Assembly: GCA_964588665.1 (NCBI GenBank)
Contig: CAZPQQ010000012.1
Coordinates: 1 to 61,918 of the forward strand
Origin: UBA2160 sp964588665
GTDB taxonomy: Bacteria > Chloroflexota > Dehalococcoidia > Lucifugimonadales > UBA1123
Reading direction: 5' to 3'
DNA: 61,918 bases
The stretch's first letter is position 1, and each line of letters begins with the position of its first letter. Positions 16,970 to 25,323 of the stretch are shown one piece after another. Under the pieces are notes generated by a model, which saw only the letters and a program-made list of their open reading frames with translations, was not told the origin of the DNA and searched no databases. Both the position numbers and the translations under genes were made by a program.

Positions 16970-17209
16970 ATGGGAGCGAAGCTGACTTTCAGCTACGATC
17001 GCGCATCGGACACACTCTACATAGACAAGCTGGCGCCGTACGCGGAACAGCAGTCGCAAGAATTGGGAGACGACATCGTCGTTCGGATTAATCCGGCGAC
17101 TGGCGGCGTCGAAAACCTGGAAGTGATGTTCTTCTCATCGCGACTTCTCAAGGAGGAACCAGTCGAGTTGCCCATCGACGCGGATTTGCGAGTATCGGTA
17201 GAGACGTGA
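16970..17209 (+). CDS. DUF2283-family protein
   Basis: 79 residues: KLTFSYDRASDTLYIDKLAPY, then DDIVVRINPATGGVENLEVMFFSSRL. The pattern D-x-L-Y-I followed by G-x(n)-E-x-L matches DUF2283, a small domain of unknown function often seen near toxin-antitoxin genes, though no partner is visible here. GGAGA stands eight bases before the ATG. It lies directly upstream of the T-box leader but ends well before it. Confidence 0.75.
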   Translation: MGAKLTFSYDRASDTLYIDKLAPYAEQQSQELGDDIVVRINPATGGVENLEVMFFSSRLLKEEPVELPIDADLRVSVET

Positions 17210-17306
17210 CAGGGCATCCTTCGTATACCTGATAAATTGACCATCCTTGACACGCGTGATGCGGCTCGCTAATCTTAGTCCACACGCAGCATATGCAAGG
17301 CATCGA

Positions 17307-17604
17307 CGGAGAAGAGTACGGGGAACAGTCGAGCAGCAGCGAGTCTGGCGGCGCCGCACAGGACGGGGCCGATGGTGAGAGCAGACGCTTGGACATCCCC
17401 GGAACATCCCTCCCGAGCCGCGGACTGAAAGGATTTCTCCGAGTAGGCTCTGCCGGATTCGCCCACCGTTAGCCAGGGCGGGGGTATGAGAACGTACCCC
17501 TTGAACGAGCGCCCCGACGTGTTCGGGGAACTTGGGTGGTACCGCGGGCATCCATTCCCGATTCGTCGGAGTCGACCCGTCCCTTGGTTGGGACGGGTTT
17601 TTTT
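17307..17604 (+). promoter_or_regulatory. T-box riboswitch, isoleucine (AUC) specifier, controlling cimA
   Basis: Stem I closes with CGGAGAA (17307-17313) and TTCTCCG (17435-17441). Within it are the distal-loop motifs AGCGAG and GATGGTGAGAGC. On the 3' side, GGAACATCCCTCCCGAGCC places ATC (17406-17408) in the specifier position, an Ile codon. The antiterminator bears the near-universal T-box sequence GGGTGGTACCGCGGG (17534-17548). The terminator is ACCCGTCCC/GGGACGGGT (17575-17598) followed by six Ts. Uncharged tRNA-Ile should stabilise the antiterminator and allow transcription into cimA, an isoleucine-synthesis gene. Structure and function agree. Confidence 0.93.
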
Positions 17605-17606
17605 GT

Positions 17607-17866
17607 TTGGCGACGCGAGCTGGTTATGAGTTCGCGGAGATATGGTTCGACAGGCTCACCANNNNNNNNNNNNNNNNNNNNNNNNNNNNNNNNNNNNNNN
17701 NNNNNNNNNNNNNNNNNNNNNNNNNNNNNNNNNNNNNNNNNNNNNNNNNNNNNNNNNNNNNTTGGCGACGCGAGCTGGTTATGAGTTCGCGGAGATATGG
17801 TTCGACAGGCTCACCACGAACGGGATACAGGCTCACCATGAGCGGAAGACAGGCTCACCATGAATG
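17607..17866. repeat. Scaffold gap of 100 Ns flanked by identical 55-bp sequences, in a GACAGGCTCA repeat region
   Basis: Bases 17607-17661 and 17762-17816 are identical over 55 bases (TTGGCGACGCGAGCTGGTTA... to GACAGGCTCACCA), with exactly 100 Ns between them. After the gap the motif GACAGGCTCACCA(C/T)GA is repeated three times to 17866. The Ns are almost surely a scaffolding convention. This lies between the T-box terminator and cimA, so the true leader length is uncertain. Confidence 0.9.
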
Positions 17867-17961
17867 ATGAAACCGCCCACGAAAACCGATGAGGCGAGAG
17901 AAGTTACAAGCAGCGAATGAGTGTCGCGAAGTTGAACAGGAATGGATTGGGGAGAGACATC

Positions 17962-19551
17962 ATGCAACAGTTGGAGCTTTACGATACGACTCTCAGGGAC
18001 GGGACTCAGTATGAAGGCATCTCCCTATCCGTCGAGGACAAGCTGGCTATTACCGAAAAGCTCGATGAGTTGGGGGTCCACTACATCGAGGGCGGATGGC
18101 CCGGGTCCAACCCGAAAGACGCCGAGTTCTTCGAGCGCGCTAAGCGGCTCAGACTGAAGCACGCGACTCTGACGGCTTTCGGCAGCACTCGAAGGGCGAA
18201 TGTCGCCGTCGAGGAAGACGCACAGGTGCGGACGCTGCTGGACGCCGAAACCGACGTGGTCACGCTCGTCGGCAAGAGCTGGGATCTTCACGCGACCCAC
18301 ATCCTCGAAACGTCGCTCGAGGAGAACCTCGCGATGATCGCTGACACGGTGACGTTCATCAAGGCGAAAGGCCGGCGGGTGTTCTTCGACGCAGAGCACT
18401 TCTTCGATGGGTACAAGTCCAATCGCGACTACGCGGTTCAGTGCGTCAAGGTCGCGGCCGATGCCGGGGCCGACTGCGTCGTGCTGTGTGACACGAACGG
18501 CGGAGCGTTGCCGAACGAGATCGCCGTGATCGTGACAGACGTGGCCAAAGAGACGAGCGTACCGCTGGGCATCCACACTCACAACGACGCGGACATGGCC
18601 GTGGCCGGAGCGCTGGCCGCGATCGACGTCGGGGCCGTCCAGGTCCAGGCTACCGTGAACGGCTACGGAGAGCGGTGCGGGAACGCCAACTTGCTCTCGA
18701 TCATCGGCAACCTCAAACTCAAGAAGGGCGTCGATTGCGTGACCGACCAGCAGCTCGAGAGCCTGACCGAGGTCGGACGCTACGTGGCCGAGCTCGCGAA
18801 CATGTCGCCCCCCACGTCCCAACCCTACGTCGGGACCAGTGCGTTCGCCCACAAGGGCGGCCTCCACGCGTCGGCGGTGGTCAAAGTCGAACACAGCTAC
18901 CAGCACGTCCCGCCCGGAACCGTCGGAAACGACAAGCGCGTCCTGGTCTCCGAACTTTCAGGCCGGAGCAACATCCTGTTCAAAGTGAACGAACTGGGCA
19001 TGGGTGTCGAGCTCAGTCCTCCACAGGCCAGCGACCTGCTCCGGATCGTAAAGGACCAGGAGAACCTTGGGTTCCAATACGAAGGGGCGGAGGCGTCTTT
19101 CGAGTTGCTGGTCCGCCGGACCCTGCCCGAGTACGCGTCGCCGTTCGAGTTGGTCGACTTCACCGCCGTCGTCGAAAGCAGACCGGAAGACGGCGGGTCC
19201 GGCCATGGCATCTCGTCGCGAGTGATGGTGAAGGTGTCGGTCGATGGTGAGATCATCCATACCGCGGCCGAAGGACTCGGGCCGGTGAACGCTCTCGACG
19301 AGGCGCTGCGCAAGGCGCTTCTCGGGTTCTACCCGGAGTTGGAGGCCGTGCGCCTGGACGATTTCAAGGTTCGCGTCGTGGACCAGGGCGCGGGCACCGG
19401 TGCAGTCGTGCGCGTTTTGATCGAGTCAACCGACGGCCAGACGACGTGGAGCACGGTGGGCTGCTCGGAAAACATCATCGAAGCGAGTTGGATGGCGCTG
19501 TCCGACAGCCTCGAGTGGTGGCTCTCGCGCCGCGCGGCTTCCGGAGCGTAA
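17962..19551 (+). CDS. cimA: (R)-citramalate synthase
   Basis: 529 residues. The HMGL-like TIM barrel begins LELYDTTLRDGTQYEGISLS and carries the metal ligands HTHNDADMA; the later AFAHKGGLHASAV and the LeuA-type C-terminal regulatory domain (residues about 390-525) are complete. The form with a long, CimA-type N-terminus (FFERAKRL, AFGSTRR) condenses pyruvate and acetyl-CoA to citramalate, the first step of the threonine-independent isoleucine route. The ATG at 17962 follows GGGGAGAG; an upstream in-frame ATG at 17917 lacks a ribosome site. The upstream Ile T-box supports the citramalate, not isopropylmalate, assignment. Confidence 0.92.
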   Translation: MQQLELYDTTLRDGTQYEGISLSVEDKLAITEKLDELGVHYIEGGWPGSNPKDAEFFERAKRLRLKHATLTAFGSTRRANVAVEEDAQVRTLLDAETDVVTLVGKSWDLHATHILETSLEENLAMIADTVTFIKAKGRRVFFDAEHFFDGYKSNRDYAVQCVKVAADAGADCVVLCDTNGGALPNEIAVIVTDVAKETSVPLGIHTHNDADMAVAGALAAIDVGAVQVQATVNGYGERCGNANLLSIIGNLKLKKGVDCVTDQQLESLTEVGRYVAELANMSPPTSQPYVGTSAFAHKGGLHASAVVKVEHSYQHVPPGTVGNDKRVLVSELSGRSNILFKVNELGMGVELSPPQASDLLRIVKDQENLGFQYEGAEASFELLVRRTLPEYASPFELVDFTAVVESRPEDGGSGHGISSRVMVKVSVDGEIIHTAAEGLGPVNALDEALRKALLGFYPELEAVRLDDFKVRVVDQGAGTGAVVRVLIESTDGQTTWSTVGCSENIIEASWMALSDSLEWWLSRRAASGA

Positions 19552-19577
19552 CCGGCCCAATGGGCGGGTCATGGCCG

Positions 19578-19622
19578 GTCGTTCGACAGGCTCACGACGA
19601 ACGGGTGACAGGCTCAGTCGGA
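19578..19622. repeat. Dispersed GACAGGCTCA-type repeat
   Basis: GTTCGACAGGCTCACGACGAACGGG with a second CAGGCTCAG, same family as the copies at 12141 and 54667, just after cimA. Confidence 0.65.
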
Positions 19623-19658
19623 ACTCACCGACAATCGACCGCACAGCGCGATTGGTTC

Positions 19659-19822
19659 GTAGGGGAGGGTTTCAAGAGCCCGTCTCATAAGTCTCCAAAA
19701 GGACCGATTGGTCGGTGGTCCGGCGAGGCTGTCGTGCCTGGCAGACCGTTCATAAATGCGATTTTGAGCCTTTTGGGACGCTCGTATCGACTTATGAGAC
19801 AGGCTCTCAAACCCTCCCCTAC
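19659..19822. repeat. GGGAGGGTTTCAAACCCTCCC palindrome interrupted by a MITE
   Basis: The left arm GTAGGGGAGGGTTTCAA (19659-19675) and right arm TCAAACCCTCCCCTAC (19807-19822) form one palindrome once the 131-bp insert is removed. Both outer ends are the GTAG/CTAC type, so this is a single palindrome and not the paired unit seen at 9427. Confidence 0.8.
19676..19806 (+). mobile_element. 131-bp MITE, copy 1
   Basis: Terminal inverted repeats GAGCCCGTCTCATAAGTC and GACTTATGAGACAGGCTC (18 bp, one mismatch) bound a 131-bp non-coding element flanked by the direct repeat TCAA (19672-19675 and 19807-19810). The copy at 54753-54883, in the opposite orientation, differs at three positions by my alignment. 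It encodes no transposase and must be moved in trans. The 4-bp target duplication and TIRs point to a DDE-type IS, but I cannot name the family. Confidence 0.9.
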
Positions 19823-19998
19823 GAACTTCCTTATCGTCGCTCCTTTTTTCAGACTTAGCGTAGCCTCTTCGTAAATTGCCAGATTTGACCGTCTCGCAGT
19901 TCTACGCCGATGGCGCTGAACGCCTCAAGTTTGACGCTCCAAACCGGCGGGCCTAAACTGAGCACAATACGTCGATGTGCCCAAAGGGGGTGGTGTCA

Positions 19999-22900
19999 GT
20001 GCGGTTTATCCGGAGCCTACAGGGGAAGGTGCTGCTGTCGGCCTTCATACCGGGTGCGCTGATCCTGGCCATCGTGGCGATCATCGCCTTGGTCGCCTAC
20101 GAGCAGGTGGCGAGGCGGATGGTCGAGCAGCGCGATGCGGACTCGCGCGGATCTCCGCCGCCAGACTGCGCGCGGATCTGACGCAGTACACCTCCGTCCT
20201 CGACAGAGTCGCTCGCGACGCGCGGATGGACTATCTCGATCCCAATGAGGTGCGCTCCGCGATGGACGACGCCTGGGGAGGGACGGAGCCGCTGCTTTTT
20301 GCGTTTGATGCCGGAGTCGTTGTCTACGACGCCGAGGGCCTCGTTGTCTGGGCGCCGATCCATTCCACTCTACGGCGTCAGCAAGGGTTCCCGTTGCCCG
20401 ACGCCCTTACTGACGATCGATTGCGTGAGGGCGTTTTCATATCCGATGTCTTCGCCGATCAGGTGACGGGCGAAGATTCGATACTGATTTCCGCTCCGGT
20501 GGTCTCTGGCGATTCCCGATTCCGCGGAGTGGTCGCCGGCATAGCCACCATTGATGACTCGCCGATGATTTCGGCGTACTCCGGAGCGCTCGATGTTCGG
20601 CCAGGACCCGACGGATTGGCGTATCTGGTGGATGGCGCCGGCCGTGTAATATATCACGGGCAGTTCGGGTTGACGAATCGAGACCTGTCGGCGTTTGCGC
20701 CCGTTGCCAGCGTCATGAACGGCGGTCAGGGGTCGCTTATATCGGAGGATGAGGCGGGACAGGTGGTGGTCTCAGGATACGCGCCGGTGCCTGGCGCCAA
20801 CTGGGGCGTCGTGACGCAGGAACGTTGGGCCAATGTAATCGAGCCGATCAGGTCGGCCAGCGCCAATGTTGTGCGCCTGCTGCTGCTCGGCGGCGCGGTG
20901 ACCATCGGTGTTGTCTGGTTCCTCATTCGACGGTCGTTGCTCCCCATCGTGGCCTTGAATCAGAGTGCTCGGCGAATAGCCGGAGGCGACTTCGAGCACA
21001 CTTTTTCGACGAACACCCGAGACGAGGTGCAGGAGCTTGCCGACCAATTCAACATCATGGCCTCGGCGTTGAAGGCATCGTACGCGGAACTCGAGGACAG
21101 GGTCGCCTTGCGCACCGGCGAGCTCCGCGACAGCGAGCAGCGGCTGCGGGCCATCGTCGCCGGGGCGCCGGTGATGATGCTGGCGACCGACAGTGAAGGC
21201 ACGTTCACTCTGTCCGAGGGAACAGGCATGGAGGCCATCGGACTCGCCTCGGGCGCCTGGGTGGGCGAGTCGATCTTGGAGAGCACAATCCAACACGAAA
21301 GTCTGGCCGCGGACTTCCGTCGAGCGGTTAGAGGCGAGTCGGTCGCCTCGACCGTCGTCTGGGAGGGCATGACTTTCGATACCAGATACTCGCCGCTGTA
21401 CGACGAGAACGGCGAGATCCAAGGCGTGATCGCCATTGGCACGGACATCACCGAGCGAGTTCGCGCGGAGGAAGCGGAGAGTCTGCGGCTTCAGGTAAAC
21501 GGAAGTCCTGGTAAATACCGCAAGCATTATCATCCAACCAGGGACTCTTGGCGACAAAACAAACCGCGTTCTCGAAGAACTGTCCGCCGTGACCGCCGCC
21601 GATCGCCTGACACTCAGGCTCGTCGACGAAGACCGTCGGGGATTGCATCTTGTCTCGTCAACAGGGGTCGCGGGTCTGGAGTCTCCTCCACTGACGTTGC
21701 TAACCTCCGAGGACACGACGACGGGCAGGGCGTTTCGGAGTGGCGTGCCGGCGGTGGCAGGCGAGGATGGGGCGCCGGCTTCGATCATGCCGGAGATGAG
21801 ATCGACGGTAGCCGTGCCGATAGTCGTTGAAGACCGGATTCTGGGAACCATCACAGCTACTTCAACGGAACTAGGTCACTTCCGGCCGGAGACCGTCAGA
21901 CTGCTCAACGCCGTGGCCGACGGCACAGGATCGCTCCTGGAGAACGCCCACCTGCTGGAAAGGATGCGAGAGAGTGAGGAGCGTTACCGCACGCTGTTCG
22001 AGCAATCGAATGACGCCATCTTGACGACCAACGAGGCTTCGATCACGGATATAAATCGGGCGGCGCTAGATTTGTTGAGTTTCGCTTCGAAGGAGGAGGC
22101 CGAGGACACCCACGTAGGGGACCTCTTCGCCGATCCGGACGACCAAGACCGACTGGACGCACTGCTTACGGAGCGAAATTCGGTCAGTGAGTTCGAGGTC
22201 GCGTTCAAAAAGCGAGACGGCTCGGAGTTCGATGGTCAGGTCACGGCCACGAGGCTGTGGGCGGAGGACGGCCGCCGAATCGGCACTCAGGCGATCATCC
22301 ACGACGTGACCGAACGAAACAAACAGGAACGTGCGCTGGTGGAAAGCGAGGAGGCCGCGCGGACGTTGGCGCACGAGAGTTCCGTGATGGCAGAGATAGG
22401 GCGCATCATCGGGTCGTCGCTTGACATCGGCCGGGTCTACGAGCGGTTCGTGGATCAGACGCTTCGGTTAATTCAGGCCGACGCCGTCTCGGTAATCCTC
22501 GTGAATCCGGAGCGGGGAACGTACAACATGGCCTACACCTCGGGCCTGGCTGTGTCAGAGCGGTTGCCAGGGAACGAATTTCCGTTGGAAGGCTCCGCCA
22601 CTGATCACACGTACCGCACCAAGGCGCCGCTGCTGTTCCAACCCCGCACCCGAGACGAAGTGGTCGAGACGCTCCCGGGGTCGGCGCCCGCGTACGACGA
22701 GGGGCTGAGTTCGTTCTTGTCGACGCCGCTCATCTCGCAGAACGAAGTCTTTGGGGTGTTCTTCCTCTCCTCCATCGAACCAGGCGCCTACACGGAGGCG
22801 GATATCGCGATCGCGGGCAGAGTGGCTTCCCAGATCGCCGGAGCGCTGACCAACGCTCATCTTTATGAAGCCAGAACCCTCGCGGAAGAACAGGTGAGGG

Positions 22901-24090
22901 TGTCGCTCGTGGAGAAGGACGCGTTGCTGGAAGAGATTCAGCAGCACCTGCAAACCGAGCAGCGTCGCGCCGAGCAGTTGAGCGTCATCAACGACGTGGG
23001 GAATCAGGTCACCTCGTCGCTGGACGTACAGGAGGTTCTCCAGGGTGTCGGAGCGCTGATCTCGTCGTCGTTTGGTTACGACCTTACCGGAATCGGGATC
23101 GTGGAGGACGAGGACCTGGTGTTTGCGCTGGATGCCAATCCCGATCTTGAAGAGCCTTTGCGATTCAACATTGGGCATCCCGGTGAGGCGACCAGCATCA
23201 CCGCGTGGGTTGCCGCATCCGGACAGCCGTTGCTGGCGCCCGACGTCAGCAAGGAGCCGAGGTATGTGTCCATCGAAGAGGCTGGCGACACATGCTCGGA
23301 ACTGGCGGTCCCGATCATGGCCTCAGGACAGGTAATCGGCGTCCTGGACGTTCAAAGCGACCGCCTAAACGTGTTCGACGAGACCGACCTGACCGTGGTC
23401 CAGTCACTGGCGCAGCAACTCGGCGTCGCCATCGAAAACGCGCGGTTGTTCGACGAGACACGAGACTTGGCGGTATTGGCGGAGCGGACGCGCATGGCCC
23501 GCGAGATTCACGACACTCTAGCTCAAGGATTCACCGGAATCGTGCTTCAACTGGAGGCGGGAGAGCAGGCGCTGGAGGACAATTCGGACGAGGTCGGATC
23601 GCATCTGGAACTCGCGAAGAACCTTGCCCGCCAGTGCCTGGCCGAGGCTCGCCGAACGGTCTGGGACCTTCAGCCGCAGGCATTGGAAGAGAGCCAGTTG
23701 CACTCGGCTCTGGCCCAGGAGGTCGAGCGATTCAACAGCTCGGGCGAGGCGCACGCGACATTCAACCTGGTAGGCTCCCGAAAACAGCTCTCCGGCTCAG
23801 CGCAAACCGCACTCCTCCGAGTATGCCAGGAATCGCTGGCCAACGTCCGAAAGCACTCCGATGCGAGCAACGTGGAGGTGGTCCTCGACTTTGCAGCCGG
23901 CGGGGTAAGCCTGTCGGTCACCGACGACGGGTCGGGGTTCGATCCCGACAACGTGAACGTCCCCGAAGGCCAGGGTGGATTCGGCATCAACGGTATGCGA
24001 CAGCGGGCGCAGCTCCTAAACGGAGTTTTGACGATCGACAGCTCGCCGGGCAATGGCGCCCGAATCGAGCTCAGCATCCCTTCTTCTTAG
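19999..24090 (+). pseudogene. Multi-sensor histidine kinase (NarL-system type), broken by two 1-bp frameshifts
   Basis: Reconstructed across three frames, about 1,360 residues: TM helix, Cache-like extracytoplasmic sensor (to about 290), second TM, HAMP, PAS, GAF, PAS, two GAFs, a HisKA_3 dimerisation domain with the phospho-His in RMAREIHDTLAQGFTG, and a HATPase with VTDDGSGFDPDN. The first break near 20142 fits loss of one C (GCGGACCTCGCG expected, GCGGACTCGCG seen); the second at 21497-21499 fits gain of one A in GTAAACG. All domains are otherwise well preserved. GTG at 19999 follows AAGGGGGTGG. The partner regulator at 24174 is also broken. Confidence 0.85.
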
Positions 24091-24173
24091 CAGGTTGACT
24101 TTTGACTGTGGGAGTCGTGTAACGAGGGGTGGAGCGCCAAAACTAGCCGCGTTCCAACTAGGAGTGTTGTCTC

Positions 24174-24869
24174 ATGGAACCGATCAAGATTCTGATCGTC
24201 GACGACCACATCATGGTGAGAGACGGTCTGGCCTCTATGCTGGGGCGGCAGCAGGATTTCGCCGTCGTCGGCGAGGCCGGAAACGGGCGGGAGGCGGTGT
24301 AGAAGGCGGAGGAGCTCAACCCAGACGTGATAATGATGGACCTCCGAATGCCGGAAATGACCGGCGTCGAGGCCATGAAAGCTATCGGCGAACGGGACCC
24401 GGAGGCGAAGTTCATCGTCCTGACGACCTACGACAGCGACGAGTACATCTTCGACGCCATCGAGGCCGGCGCCAGGGGCTACCTGCTGAAGGACACATCT
24501 CGTGAAGAGCTTTTCAACGCGGTGCGTTCGGTTCACAAAGGCGAGTCGCAGATTGAACCGGGGGTGGCGACCAAAGTGCTGACTCGACTGGCGCAGCTAT
24601 CACGCCAGGGATCGGAGCCGCATCCCAGCGAGATCCTTTCCGACAGAGAGATCGAAGTGCTCCAACTCATCGCCCGAGGATCGGCCAACAAGCAGATCGC
24701 CGCCGACCTCACCATCAGCGAGAGCACGGTCAAGACCCACGTCGCGAACATCTTCCAGAAGCTCGACGTCGGCACGCTTCGCCTGTGCGTGTGCGTTTCA
24801 TTGCTCCGGACGCTGAGTCATCACGCCCCGGCAGTCCACTGGGAATCTGGCCACCCGCGCGCTTCGTAG
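24174..24869 (+). pseudogene. NarL/FixJ-type response regulator with an in-frame TAG
   Basis: From the ATG at 24174 (AGGAG upstream) the frame starts MEPIKILIVDDHIMVRDGL, reaches GNGREAV, meets TAG at codon 43 (24300-24302), and continues in frame as KAEELNPDVIMMDLRMPEMTG with the phospho-Asp at position 56, then KFIVLTTYDSDEYI and a LuxR-type HTH (LSDREIEVLQLIARGSANKQIA...VKTHVANIFQKLDV). GAG or CAG to TAG is one change. After KLDVGT the last 35 residues do not look like the family's final helix, so the 3' end may also be altered. It is the expected partner of the kinase upstream. Confidence 0.8.
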
Positions 24870-25323
24870 CATTCGTTGACTGGGCGTCAGTCTCTTGCGG
24901 CTGCATGATGTGCCGTCACGCGGACGACGCCCCAACGCCAGCGCGCCCGTCGCCGTCGAGAGTCGGTCACGAGCATTACCGAGCCGCCGCGCGGTGCAAA
25001 GATGTCTCGGACCGCAGCGGTTGACTCGTGTTCGGCGGGTGAGCCAAGATCGGTGAGCGGTCGAACCCTCGAGGCGATTGCAACGCCTGGTCCTTAGGCG
25101 AGCCTGGGCGCACGCACGGCTGTCCCCCGAAAGTACGATTCGCCTTTAGTTCTTTTGGGACGTCCGGTTCGGGAGCGTTGCCGATGGCGGGGACGTGATC
25201 TAGGGATATAATGGATTGAGGTCTGGCTCTCTGCTCTTGGCACATCGTGGTTGATTGGGCAGGCGGATGGGATGAGGTCGGCCGTCTAGGCCAGGTGGAT
25301 CAATAGCGGGAAAGGCTGCCCAT
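24870..25323. other. Intergenic region; isolated TATAAT before the ABC permease
   Basis: No convincing gene. TATAAT at 25207-25212 lies 110 bases before the permease start, without a well-spaced -35. The open frames here show no family similarity I can recognise. Confidence 0.4.

Noticed and set aside
17607..17816. True tandem duplication of 55 bp
   Set aside because: Exact identity, exact 100-N gap and a length equal to a common assembler k-mer make an assembly artefact more likely.
1659..24302. Reassignment of TAG or TGA as sense codons
   Set aside because: TAG and TGA end many intact genes here (for example TAG in the Gfo/Idh, first aminotransferase and rplI genes, TGA in ccmA and korA), and no suppressor tRNA or pyl genes are seen.
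24785..25024. 79-residue gene after the response regulator
   Set aside because: It overlaps the regulator's 3' end in another frame, has no ribosome site, and shows Arg/Ala/Pro composition typical of a shadow frame in GC-rich DNA.
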